NCBI GenBank assembly: GCA_902793605.1
Contig: CADBEB010000001.1
Coordinates: 248,001-312,000 of the forward strand
Origin: an uncultured Eubacteriales bacterium
GTDB lineage: Bacteria > Bacillota > Clostridia > Christensenellales > Aristaeellaceae
Reading direction: 5' to 3'
Length of the DNA stretch: 64,000 bases
The position numbers were made by a program, and so were the translations under genes. The notes under the pieces were generated by a model. That model was not told the origin of the DNA, made no database searches, and was given only the letters and a program-made list of their open reading frames with translations. How positions within the stretch are numbered: the stretch's first letter is position 1; each line of letters begins with the position of its first letter. Below, piece after piece: positions 45,526-54,081 of the stretch.

Positions 45526-47046
45526 GTGGCCAGAAGACGTCTTCAGCGTAAAGTCGATAACGACCGGCCCGTCGTGACCGATGATTTTATCTATAACGAT
45601 CCGGATAACACGGCGGACACCGCTTCTTCCGAAGTCTACTCCGATACGCCGGAAGAAGCCATCCGCAAACTTCGCCGCCGCAGTGCGCCTTCCAACCCTG
45701 TAAAGCCGGACGCAGCAGCCGGGGACAGTGAGGAATCCTCTTCTGAATCGTCCGAGTCCGCTCCGTCTGGGAAAAAGGTCTATTCCTCCGGAATCATGCT
45801 TGACGACAACCTGCAGCCGGTCTATGACGAATCGGTCAGGCGCCCCCGCAAACGCCATCCCGTACTCCGGGGCATCCTTCTCGGGCTGGTTACGGTCTCC
45901 CTGCTCATCACTGTCGCGGCATACATCTTCCACCGAATCATTCCCACTGCTCCCTTCCTCGGCCTGCCCGAGAATGTGATCGGCAATGTCGTAACGCCCG
46001 TCCAGGACTTTTTTTCCGGCCTTACTGAAACCTTTACCGGATATTTCCGTTCCATGAAGCTGCGCGCCAACCTGGAAAGCGAGTACAATGCCCTGCGTGC
46101 CGAGAATGAGCAGCTGGTCTATAAAGCTATGCTTGCCGATGAACTGCAGAACACGCTTTCCCAGTATGAAGACCTTTCCGATGAGATTACCGCCAACGCA
46201 AACATGAAACCGATCATCTGTACCGTTATCGGCAAATCCGATTTCAACTATTTCTCAACCCTGACGATCAACAAGGGTACGGAAGACGGCGTGGAAGACT
46301 ATATGGCCGTGACGATTTCCGGCGCTCTGGTCGGCTATACTGAGAATACTCAGGCGCATAAGTCCACCGTCCGCACCGTTATTGATTCGGATGCTTCCAT
46401 CGCCGCGCTGATCCAGTCCTCACGCGACCAGGGTACCGTCCGTGGAACGCTGGGGATCGACGGCACTCCGCTGTGCCGTATGTATTACCTTCCGGATGAC
46501 AACCTCCCCCGTCCGGGTGATCTGGTTGTCACTTCTGGCGTCGGCATGTCTTTCCCGAAGGGGATCCCGATCGGCGTTGTCCGTGAGAGTACCCGCGGCA
46601 TGGATGCCAACAAGCAGTATATCGTTCTCGAACCACAGGTGGACTTCCAGCATCTTGAATACGTAATCGTCCTCCGTTACAAGCCCCTGGCGGAAGCGGT
46701 CGCCGGCCGGGAGAACGGCCGGACCGAAGTGGAGTTTGTTCCGCTGGAAAGCGCCCGTCCTTCCCCGATCGTTCCGGAGATCGCTTCATCCCTGTTTGAA
46801 TCGCAGAATACGGCAGCGCCTGATCCGGATGCGTCGGAGACACCTTCTCCCGAGCCGACGGAAACCCCGACGCCGACGCCGACCCCGCGGCCCACGCCTT
46901 CACCGACCCCGGATGAAACGCCGCTGGAATATCACGCAGTTGTCCTGCACGGGGAGCCGACACCGACGCCGACCCCGACCGCGGCCCCGACTGCAACGCC
47001 CTATTTCACCCCGGACCCGAATGGTATGACGTTCGAGGAGGATTAG
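45526..47046 (+). CDS. mreC: Rod shape-determining protein MreC with long Pro/Thr-rich tail
   Basis: Periplasmic-facing scaffold of the elongasome. GTG start after AAAGGAGG. The 506 residues have a disordered acidic cytoplasmic part (about 110 residues), one membrane helix (GILLGLVTVSLLITVAAYIF), a short coiled coil (ESEYNALRAENEQLVYKAML) and the two-lobed MreC core (NYFSTLTINKGTEDG, GLTVVTSGVGMSFPKGIPIG-like). Unusually, the last 90 residues are a Pro/Thr/Glu repeat (TPTPTPTPRPTPSPTP, later TPTPTPTAAPTATP), likely disordered and outside the membrane. Such tails can be spacers or O-glycosylation sites. Usual MreC proteins end at about residue 300-350. Confidence 0.93.
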   Translation: MARRRLQRKVDNDRPVVTDDFIYNDPDNTADTASSEVYSDTPEEAIRKLRRRSAPSNPVKPDAAAGDSEESSSESSESAPSGKKVYSSGIMLDDNLQPVYDESVRRPRKRHPVLRGILLGLVTVSLLITVAAYIFHRIIPTAPFLGLPENVIGNVVTPVQDFFSGLTETFTGYFRSMKLRANLESEYNALRAENEQLVYKAMLADELQNTLSQYEDLSDEITANANMKPIICTVIGKSDFNYFSTLTINKGTEDGVEDYMAVTISGALVGYTENTQAHKSTVRTVIDSDASIAALIQSSRDQGTVRGTLGIDGTPLCRMYYLPDDNLPRPGDLVVTSGVGMSFPKGIPIGVVRESTRGMDANKQYIVLEPQVDFQHLEYVIVLRYKPLAEAVAGRENGRTEVEFVPLESARPSPIVPEIASSLFESQNTAAPDPDASETPSPEPTETPTPTPTPRPTPSPTPDETPLEYHAVVLHGEPTPTPTPTAAPTATPYFTPDPNGMTFEED

Positions 47047-47049
47047 GCG

Positions 47050-47664
47050 ATGCAGAAAATATCTTCCCGGATCCATCAGACCGGCTCCGTCCGGCGGTAT
47101 CTCATCCTTGCCCTTCTGGTGATCTTCGGCTACCTCCTGGAAGTCTGCCTGATTCCCCATGTCAGGATTTTCGGTGTAACGCCGAACCTGCTTTATGCGA
47201 TTATCGGGATCGTAACGGTCGCCTACGGGAAGCTCCGGGCTTTCTGGGTCGGACTTTGCTTTGGCCTTCTGATGGAGATCATGCTTCCTTCTGTGCCGTA
47301 CCTCCATCTGCTCCTGTATCCCATCACTACCCTCTTCTGTTCCTTCGCCTTTGCCGACAAACCGCTGAAAACCATCGAGTATGAGCGGGCTGTCAACAAG
47401 AAGTCAAAGGAACTCCCCGCCTGGCTTCGGACGGTCCTGTGTACGGCGCTGAACATCCTTGTGTTTGAGATTGTTAACGTGACATATATCTACCTTGGCG
47501 GATCCGCGCTGACTCTCAGCCATTTCATCAAAGCCTTTGGGAATGTGGTTCTGACCTCCCTGCTTTGCCTGGTTCTGCTCTTCCCGATCCGCCGGCTGAT
47601 CTTCGGGCCGAAGCTGGAGACCCTCGTTCTCCGCAGTGCACCCGTTGTATTCACAAAGAGCTGA
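47050..47664 (+). CDS. mreD: Rod shape-determining protein MreD
   Basis: Small multi-span membrane partner of MreC. 204 residues with five to six hydrophobic helices (RYLILALLVIFGYLLEVCLIP, LLYAIIGIVTVAYG and others) and the family's short loop LWVGLCFGLLMEIM-type (FWVGLCFGLLMEIM). GAGGAGGATTAGGCG before the ATG, three bases after mreC. Confidence 0.93.
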   Translation: MQKISSRIHQTGSVRRYLILALLVIFGYLLEVCLIPHVRIFGVTPNLLYAIIGIVTVAYGKLRAFWVGLCFGLLMEIMLPSVPYLHLLLYPITTLFCSFAFADKPLKTIEYERAVNKKSKELPAWLRTVLCTALNILVFEIVNVTYIYLGGSALTLSHFIKAFGNVVLTSLLCLVLLFPIRRLIFGPKLETLVLRSAPVVFTKS

Positions 47665-47671
47665 GGTCTTT

Positions 47672-47705
47672 TCTCCCCAACCCCTGAACCCTGAAATCTG
47701 AAACC
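47672..47705 (+). repeat. C-rich linker between mreD and mrdA
   Basis: Contains AACCCCTGAACCCTGA at 47679-47694, sharing 14 of 16 bases with the linker at 52270 (AACCCCTGCCCCCTGA). No gene or hairpin is visible in it. Confidence 0.5.
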
Positions 47706-47726
47706 TTCAGAAAGGAGATGAGCCGA

Positions 47727-50222
47727 ATGGAAAAGAAGAAAAAAACGCCTGAATTCTGGCGTTACATTGCTTTCCTGATCGTTCTGTTCGGTATTTTTGT
47801 CTGGCTGACTTCCGGTCTGGTCAACCTCCAGCTCAAGCAGTCCGATGTCTTTCTGGAAAAGGTCGATGAGACCAGGACCAAAACAATCGCCCTGCGGGGC
47901 AAACGCGGCAATATTTCTACCTCGGATTCCGTGATCATGGCCGAGGATGAACTGATTTACAACGTGACCTTCCAGAAGGACGCCACGGATAATACCAAAG
48001 CGCTGTATAAGCAGTACACCGCTTCCATTCTCGAGACCATCGACATCATTGAGAAAAACGGCGGCGAGATCGCGGTCAGCTTCGTCATCGACCGGGATCC
48101 GGAAACCAATGAATGGCGCTTTAATTTCGGTTCAGGCGTTTCCGATACCGTCCTGGAAACCCGTGAGCGTCAATGGCGTTCCAACAATTACCTGACCAAC
48201 CTGAGCCGCTACGGAACTGCGGACCAGTGCATCGAGCGGCTGAAGGAGCGCTACCAGATCACGGACGACGTCTCTGAAGAGAATATGCTGAAGATCATGG
48301 CGATCTACTCTGAGATGCAGATGAATATCTTCAACTCCCAGCCGATCGTGATCGCCAAGGACGTTCGTTACGAAACCGTCATCGAGATCGAGACCCGTTC
48401 CATGATGCTGCCCGGCATGTCGATCGAGATCGGGACCAAGCGCGTCTATCCGCGGTCCAACCTGGCCTCCCAGATTATCGGTTATACAGGTGCCATTCCC
48501 ACCCGCGCCATGTGGCTGACCCTGCAGGCCAAAGGTTATTCCTACAATGATACGATCGGCCGTGACGGCATCGAGTCCTCGATGGAGGATTGGCTGACCC
48601 AGAATTCATCCCTCCGGAAGGGCTCCCGCGTCGTGGAACGCGACCAGATGTCCCGCGTCGTCCGCGAGCTCTCCTATACCGCTCCGCAGGACGGCAACAA
48701 CGTCAAGCTGACGCTCAACGCCTCCTACCAGCAGCAGGCGGAGCGCTGCATTGCCGCCAACGTCAACTCCACCCGCGACCTGCAGGAAAAGAACCTGGCT
48801 TCCGAATCCTGGCTTGAAGCCAACAAGAACGATATCCATAACCGGGACTGGGTGAAATATCCCCTGGCACTCGCCGAACATGGCTGCCTCATCGTTCTGG
48901 ACATGCAGTGCCGCGTGCTCGCCCTGGCCAATTATCCGACCTATGACCTGAACATGCTGGTCGCCGGCGGCAAGAGCGCCATGGCGATCCTCGGTGATGC
49001 CCGGAATCTGCTCCTGAATTACGGAATCCATGCCCGCGGAACCCCCGGTTCTATCTTCAAGATGGTTACCGGCATGGGCGCCCTGTCCACCGGTGAACTG
49101 AAGCTGACCGAGCGTATTTCCGATATGGGTTATTACACAAAGTACAACCAGGACCTTTCGACCGCTCCCAAGTGCTGGATCAATAAAAATTACCGTTGGC
49201 AGCATTCGAATCAGACGATCGTCGAAGGCCTGACCAACTCCTGCAATTACTTCTTCTATGAGCTTTCCTCCCGTCTCGGTGAGGAACGCCTGTATCGCTA
49301 TTCCTCCCTCTTCGGTCTGACCTCCAAGACCGGTATCGACCTGCCCGGCGAAGTGCGCTCCGTGGTCGGCTCCCAGAATACGCTGTATGATCCTTCCCGG
49401 CCCGTGAACGAGGCCAACCAGGACACCTCCCTTCCCATCATTGTTTTCAACTCCATCAAGACGCACCTGAAGAACTGCGGTGCCTCCCGCAATATCGAAT
49501 ATGACGATGAGCGCCTTTCCGTCTGCGCCAAGCGGCTGATGGACATGGCGGTAAACTATAACGAAAGCGAATGGCTGGAGCATATGCGCACCATCCTGAT
49601 GGAAGAGCTGAACATGACCAAGGAAATGGTTTACCTCCAGTCCGTCATCGGCGATACCTATAACTATATGAATGATATCAAGTGGGGCGGCGGCCAGACC
49701 ATCCTGACCGGGATCGGCCAGTCCGTTACGGTGCTGACCCCGATTGCCGTTGCCCGTTACGTTTGTACCGTTGCCAACAACGGCTATCTCTACAACGTAT
49801 CCCTGATCGATTCAATCACTTCGCCGGAAGGCGAGATCCTCTCCCAGCGTGAACCGACGCTGATCCACCGCCTGGATTTTTCGGATGATTACCTCCCTTA
49901 CATCCGGGAAGGGATGAAAGGCGTGGTTGACGAATCCGGTACCGCGAAAAAGTATTTCCGCAACTGGCCCTACCGCGAACAGATCGCCGCGAAGACTGGA
50001 ACCGCCCAGGTTACCTCCATCGATCTGGAGAACAACGCCTGGTTCGTCTGTTTCGCTCCCTATGAGAATCCGGAAATCGCGGTCGCCTGCTTTATTCCCA
50101 ACGGTTATTCAGGCTCGGAAGCCTCGAAAGCACCTCGTGACTTTATCGGCTGGTATATGGAGCAGAAAACGCTCCGCGAAGTTGAACTCATCCTGCCCAT
50201 CGGTAATTCTCTCGCCCCATAG
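47727..50222 (+). CDS. mrdA: Penicillin-binding protein 2 (elongation transpeptidase)
   Basis: High-molecular-weight class B PBP that cross-links peptidoglycan during cell elongation. 831 residues: short cytoplasmic tail, one membrane helix (FLIVLFGIFVWLTSGLV), a dimerisation/pedestal part with TKRVYPRSNLASQIIGYTG, then the transpeptidase domain with SIFKM (active serine), SCN (TNSCNYFFYELS) and KTGTAQV. I use the ATG at 47727, nine bases after GGAG; an earlier ATG at 47718 has no gap. The pair with RodA downstream gives the elongation synthase. Confidence 0.96.
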   Translation: MEKKKKTPEFWRYIAFLIVLFGIFVWLTSGLVNLQLKQSDVFLEKVDETRTKTIALRGKRGNISTSDSVIMAEDELIYNVTFQKDATDNTKALYKQYTASILETIDIIEKNGGEIAVSFVIDRDPETNEWRFNFGSGVSDTVLETRERQWRSNNYLTNLSRYGTADQCIERLKERYQITDDVSEENMLKIMAIYSEMQMNIFNSQPIVIAKDVRYETVIEIETRSMMLPGMSIEIGTKRVYPRSNLASQIIGYTGAIPTRAMWLTLQAKGYSYNDTIGRDGIESSMEDWLTQNSSLRKGSRVVERDQMSRVVRELSYTAPQDGNNVKLTLNASYQQQAERCIAANVNSTRDLQEKNLASESWLEANKNDIHNRDWVKYPLALAEHGCLIVLDMQCRVLALANYPTYDLNMLVAGGKSAMAILGDARNLLLNYGIHARGTPGSIFKMVTGMGALSTGELKLTERISDMGYYTKYNQDLSTAPKCWINKNYRWQHSNQTIVEGLTNSCNYFFYELSSRLGEERLYRYSSLFGLTSKTGIDLPGEVRSVVGSQNTLYDPSRPVNEANQDTSLPIIVFNSIKTHLKNCGASRNIEYDDERLSVCAKRLMDMAVNYNESEWLEHMRTILMEELNMTKEMVYLQSVIGDTYNYMNDIKWGGGQTILTGIGQSVTVLTPIAVARYVCTVANNGYLYNVSLIDSITSPEGEILSQREPTLIHRLDFSDDYLPYIREGMKGVVDESGTAKKYFRNWPYREQIAAKTGTAQVTSIDLENNAWFVCFAPYENPEIAVACFIPNGYSGSEASKAPRDFIGWYMEQKTLREVELILPIGNSLAP

Positions 50223-50231
50223 GAGGTCACA

Positions 50232-51053
50232 ATGAATCATTGTATTGCGATAGCGTCCGGCAAAGGCGGCGTCGGAAAGTCCGCTATCACCGCCAACCTC
50301 GGTGCCGCCCTTTCCCGGCTCGGCCGGAAAGTCGTCCTGATTGATGCAGACATCGGCCTTCGTTCGCTTGACGCGCTTCTTTCCCTTGAAAACAACGTTG
50401 TCTATGACATCATCGACCTCACCTCCGGGGATTGTGAACTGAATAACGCTCTCCTGGCCTCTGAAGCGTATCCGGGCCTTTACCTGCTTCCCGCCGCCCA
50501 ATTCAGACGTGCCAAGGCGCTTGATCCGAAGCAGCTGCGGAAGATCCTCTCCCTTCTTCGGATCTTTTATGATTATATCCTGATCGACTGCCCGGCCGGG
50601 ATCGAGCGCGGCCTGCGCAACGTTCTGAATGCTGGCGTGGATGATACGATCCTGGTTACTACCCCGGATGACATCTCCCTTCGAAGCGCGGAGCGTGCCC
50701 TCCAGGTGATCGAATCCAAATTTCTTCCCCGTCCCCGGCTGATCGTAAACCGCCTGGACGCGGACCTGGTCCATTCCAGTGAGATGATGTCCGCCCGCAC
50801 GGTATCAGAAGTCGTCGACCTGCCGCTGCTCGGAGAGATTCCTGAGGATCAGGTCTTCTGCCGTGCCATGCTGCGTCATTCCATGCTCCTCTCATACCAG
50901 TGTGAAGCCCGCAGCGCCTTCATGCGCATCGCTGCCCGTCTGGAAGGCAGAACCGTTCCTTTCCCCTCTTATGGACAGAAAGCGAAAACCACCAGGCTGC
51001 AGCGGTTCCTGTCAAGAAGGCCAAAGGAGGTGATCCCGCTTGACGATCACTGA
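50232..51053 (+). CDS. minD: Septum-site determining protein MinD (ParA-type ATPase)
   Basis: Membrane-binding Walker ATPase that, with a partner, prevents division at wrong sites. 273 residues with deviant Walker A SGKGGVGKS, LIDADIGLRSLD, switch II DCPAGIERG and a C-terminal amphipathic helix TTRLQRFLSRRPK that would bind membrane. minC and minE are not adjacent and not elsewhere in this window, so it may serve the elongasome instead of the classic Min system or pair with genes far away. Good AGGAGG site. Its end overlaps rodA by 14 bases. Confidence 0.9.
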   Translation: MNHCIAIASGKGGVGKSAITANLGAALSRLGRKVVLIDADIGLRSLDALLSLENNVVYDIIDLTSGDCELNNALLASEAYPGLYLLPAAQFRRAKALDPKQLRKILSLLRIFYDYILIDCPAGIERGLRNVLNAGVDDTILVTTPDDISLRSAERALQVIESKFLPRPRLIVNRLDADLVHSSEMMSARTVSEVVDLPLLGEIPEDQVFCRAMLRHSMLLSYQCEARSAFMRIAARLEGRTVPFPSYGQKAKTTRLQRFLSRRPKEVIPLDDH

Positions 51054-52263
51054 GAACCGCCGCTCGCGGGCTCATGTGGATGGCGTCCTGATCTTCCTGG
51101 TCTTCGCTATGTCCCTTTTCGGGATCGTGGCTGTCTGCGTTGCGACCTATTCCCCCCAGTCTTCAGCCAACGCTTCCTTCCTGAACCGCATCTTCGAATC
51201 TTCATATGCGACCCGTCAGTGCCTCTTCCTGCTGGTCGCCCCCCTGGTCATCGGCGTTATCATGGCCTTTCCGTATGATCTGCTTCGCCGGCGTGCGGAG
51301 CTCTTCTACTGGGCCGCCTTTATCCTCCTCACCGTTACCACGGTCTTCAACCGCGCCACCGGCGTGAAAGCCTGGCTGGACACCCTCTGGGGCTATACCA
51401 TCCAGCCGTCGGAGTTTGCGAAACTGGCCCTGATCCTGGTCATCGCCAAAAACCTCGCGAAACAGGAAGCGCCCATGGGCGATCTGCGCTCTTTTACCAG
51501 GATTTTCCTCCTGGTTATGGTCCCCGGCGCTGTTATCCTGCTCCAGGGTGAAACCGGCTCCCTGCTGGTGATCATCTTCATGTTTGCCGTCATGATGTAT
51601 TTCGGCAACGTTTCCCTGAAAACCCTCGGCATCCTTGCCACCGTGGCCATCCTTGGAGTTCTGGCCCTCTACGGCTTCATGGTCGCGACCGGTTCAACGG
51701 ACTACCGCCTTGCCCGAATCGCCGGCTGGCTGAACCCCGAGCTGTATTCCTCCTCGGACGCTTATCAGCAAACGATGTCCAAGATGACGATCGGATCCGG
51801 GGGTATGTACGGAAACGGAATGTTCCAATCCGGGGCCATCTCCCAGCTGAACTATGTTCCTGCTGACTGGACCGACTTTATCTATTCTACCATCGGCGAG
51901 ACCTGGGGGTTTGTCGGCTGTGTCGCCGTGCTCATCGGTTATATCCTGATCCTACTCCGGATGCTCTATCTCGCCTGGTTCACCCGGGACAAGTTTGGCC
52001 GGATGGTCATCATCGGCGTCATGGGAATGCTTCTTTTCCATGTCCTGGAGAACATCGCGATGACGCTTGGTCTGATGCCGATCACCGGCATTCCGCTGCC
52101 CTTCCTGTCCTATGGCGGATCCAACATGATGACCAATATGGGCGGTATCGGGCTGGTCCTGAATGTGACAAGGAATCGTTCCCTTTCTGCTTCTGTCAAC
52201 ACACCCCAGACCATGTATAACCCTTACCGTGTTCACAAACACTTCAAAACCAAGTCCGTCTGA
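51040..52263 (+). CDS. rodA: SEDS-family glycosyltransferase RodA
   Basis: Polytopic SEDS enzyme that polymerises glycan strands with PBP2. 407 residues, about ten helices, TTG start after GGAGGTGATCCCGC. Family motifs VTTVFNRATGVKAWL, WGYTIQPSEFAKL and LPFLSYGGSNMMTNMGGIGLVLNV match FtsW/RodA/SpoVE, and the neighbours mrdA and mreBCD point to RodA rather than FtsW. Its coding region overlaps minD. Confidence 0.93.
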   Translation: MTITENRRSRAHVDGVLIFLVFAMSLFGIVAVCVATYSPQSSANASFLNRIFESSYATRQCLFLLVAPLVIGVIMAFPYDLLRRRAELFYWAAFILLTVTTVFNRATGVKAWLDTLWGYTIQPSEFAKLALILVIAKNLAKQEAPMGDLRSFTRIFLLVMVPGAVILLQGETGSLLVIIFMFAVMMYFGNVSLKTLGILATVAILGVLALYGFMVATGSTDYRLARIAGWLNPELYSSSDAYQQTMSKMTIGSGGMYGNGMFQSGAISQLNYVPADWTDFIYSTIGETWGFVGCVAVLIGYILILLRMLYLAWFTRDKFGRMVIIGVMGMLLFHVLENIAMTLGLMPITGIPLPFLSYGGSNMMTNMGGIGLVLNVTRNRSLSASVNTPQTMYNPYRVHKHFKTKSV

Positions 52264-52269
52264 TCTCTT

Positions 52270-52303
52270 TAACCCCTGCCCCCTGATCCATTACCCCTTA
52301 ACC
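52270..52303 (+). repeat. C-rich linker after rodA
   Basis: TAACCCCTGCCCCCTGATCC and CCCCTTAACC, close in make-up to the linkers before mreC and mrdA. No coding signal. Confidence 0.5.
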
Positions 52304-52325
52304 ATGCATAGTGAGGTGAATATCT

Positions 52326-53315
52326 ATGGAAACCGGTTTTAACGAGGATTATCTGGTCTCCTCAGAGGACTATTCTGAATTCATGGATCATCAGGTCCTT
52401 CCCTGGCTGAAAGCACGGGAAAACGTCGAAAAGATACCCGGTGAAGGCGGCCGGCTGCTCTGGTGCGCTTCCTATGCCGCGGAGGATCCGATAGCGACCG
52501 TGGTCATCGTTCACGGCTTTACGGAAAATGCCTTCAAGTATTCCGAACTGATCTTTTCCCTCCTGCGTCAGCATTTTTCCGTCGTTGCCTACGACCAGCG
52601 CGGTCACGGGCGCTCCTGGCGTGCGAACGGCATCGCCGATCCTTCCGTGACCCATGTGGATCGCTTTGAGGAATACGTGTCTGACCTGTGGGCGGTCTGT
52701 GATCACTTTCTTCCTTCCATGCCGAAGCCGGCCCTGGTCTTCGCCCATTCGATGGGCGGCGCCGTGACTTCTCTCTTCCTGGAAAAATATCCGGACGTCT
52801 TCGCCGCCGCGGCCCTTTCTGCGCCGATGATCGCCCCTTGTACCAAAGGCGTCCCGTTCGCCGTGACCAAAGCGATGTGTGACATTGCCTGCGTCTTTGG
52901 TAAAGATAAAAAGTATCCGTTTATCATGAAGCCCTGGTCCGGACCGGGGGATTTTGCTACCTCCTGCGCCACCGATCCGAAGCGCTTTTCCTGGTACGAA
53001 GCGGTCAAAACCGCTACCGAGGCCTTCCGGAACAGCATCCCGACGTATCGCTGGACGAAGGAGTCTCTCGCGGTGACGAATAAGATCCTCGCTCCCGGGG
53101 AACCTGAGAAAATTGCCTGTCCGGTCCTTCTCTTCACAGCGGAGCACGATTTCAGTGTCCTTCCTGCCCCACAGGAGGCTTTTATCAGCCGGGTTCCCGT
53201 CGGAAAACGTGTTTTCGTAAAAGATGCGCGCCACGAGATCTACCGTTCTGTCAATGCGGTCTTCTTCCCCTGGTGGAATCAGGTTCTCGCGTTCTTCCGG
53301 GAGGAGGGAGTTTAA
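52326..53315 (+). CDS. Alpha/beta hydrolase (monoacylglycerol lipase/lysophospholipase type)
   Basis: Serine hydrolase with the alpha/beta fold. 329 residues: VVIVHGFTEN (oxyanion loop), nucleophile motif AHSMGG with the serine, Asp in FTAEHDFSVLP and His in DARHEIYRS make a plausible triad. The pattern AYDQRGHGRSW and the AHSMGG loop resemble monoglyceride lipases and PldB-type lysophospholipases. No signal peptide, so a cytoplasmic lipid or ester role is likely. It is part of the elongasome operon, 62 bases after rodA, behind the C-rich linker and GAGGTG. Confidence 0.88.
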   Translation: METGFNEDYLVSSEDYSEFMDHQVLPWLKARENVEKIPGEGGRLLWCASYAAEDPIATVVIVHGFTENAFKYSELIFSLLRQHFSVVAYDQRGHGRSWRANGIADPSVTHVDRFEEYVSDLWAVCDHFLPSMPKPALVFAHSMGGAVTSLFLEKYPDVFAAAALSAPMIAPCTKGVPFAVTKAMCDIACVFGKDKKYPFIMKPWSGPGDFATSCATDPKRFSWYEAVKTATEAFRNSIPTYRWTKESLAVTNKILAPGEPEKIACPVLLFTAEHDFSVLPAPQEAFISRVPVGKRVFVKDARHEIYRSVNAVFFPWWNQVLAFFREEGV

Positions 53316-53319
53316 AAGC

Positions 53320-53718
53320 ATGAGTCATCCAAGCGTGAATCTGCCTCGTTCCCGCCGTTCCGCTTTCTTCCCCGCTTTCTTCCCCGCTTTCTTTACTGTC
53401 ATAATGCTGGTCTTTGTCCTCTTCCTCGTCTGGTATGTTCCCTCCGTTTCCCGGCGTGATTTTCTCCTCCGGGATACGCAGCTGTCCCTGGAGACCAACC
53501 TTGGCCGGGAACGCAAACAGCAGTATGAGTACGATAAAGTCTCTGCCGAGATCCCCGTGATCCGAGCCGAACTTGATCTGGTTCTTCCGGAGACTGAAGC
53601 GGCACAGCAGGAATTGGAGACGCTCCGGGAGCAGAAGAAAAAGCTGAAGAAGGAAAAAAAGACGCTCGAGAAGCAGCTCTCCGGTTCCGGGGTCGAGGAG
53701 GATGCCGCCGATGAGTAA
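53320..53718 (+). CDS. Small membrane protein with coiled coil (FtsL-like layout)
   Basis: 132 residues: short basic cytoplasmic head (NLPRSRRS), one membrane helix (FFTVIMLVFVLFLVWYV) and a long extracellular coiled coil ending EKKTLEKQLSGSG. GGAGGGAG lies nine bases before the ATG at 53320. An open frame reaches back to 53224 inside the hydrolase gene. The layout is that of FtsL/DivIC-like division proteins, but sequence similarity is too weak for a firm call. Overlaps the next gene by eight bases. Confidence 0.6.
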   Translation: MSHPSVNLPRSRRSAFFPAFFPAFFTVIMLVFVLFLVWYVPSVSRRDFLLRDTQLSLETNLGRERKQQYEYDKVSAEIPVIRAELDLVLPETEAAQQELETLREQKKKLKKEKKTLEKQLSGSGVEEDAADE

Positions 53719-54031
53719 GAAGATCATGAACCTCCTGCTCTGCCTGACGCTGGTCGCGGCCCTGTCCCTGATGTGTGTTCTTTTCCTCCGTTACCATTCC
53801 CTCGGTTCCGAGCTCACGGATCTTCGGGCCCGGGTCAGCACCAGCATCAGCGCATGGAAGAAAACGGATGCCGAAAAACAGGAACTGCAGAAGGAACGGG
53901 ATGAACTGAAGGACAGTCTGAAGGAAGCCAGGCTTTCCCTGGCTGAGGCGCAGGATCGTGCTGAATCCTTCCGGGATGATATCAAATCCCTTGAGCAGGA
54001 GATTGGGGAACTGAAGAAAAAGCTGCCCTGA
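53711..54031 (+). CDS. Second small membrane protein with coiled coil
   Basis: 106 residues: a membrane helix at the start (NLLLCLTLVAALSLMCVLF) and a coiled coil (EKQELQKERDELKDSLKEARLSL) to the end. ATG at 53711 within GAGGATGCCGCCG, overlapping the previous stop codon. It resembles FtsL/FtsB in design. Together with its neighbour it closes the elongasome operon before a strong terminator. Confidence 0.55.
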   Translation: MSKKIMNLLLCLTLVAALSLMCVLFLRYHSLGSELTDLRARVSTSISAWKKTDAEKQELQKERDELKDSLKEARLSLAEAQDRAESFRDDIKSLEQEIGELKKKLP

Positions 54032-54073
54032 AAACAATAAGCTGTGGATTTCTCCACAGCTCATTGTTTTTGT
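54031..54073. terminator. Bidirectional terminator at the end of the elongasome operon
   Basis: AAAACAATAAGCTGTGGA pairs with TCCACAGCTCATTGTTTTT around TTTC, one mismatch; T run on plus, A run gives T run on minus for the convergent GPH symporter gene. Confidence 0.9.
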
Positions 54074-54081
54074 TATATGCC

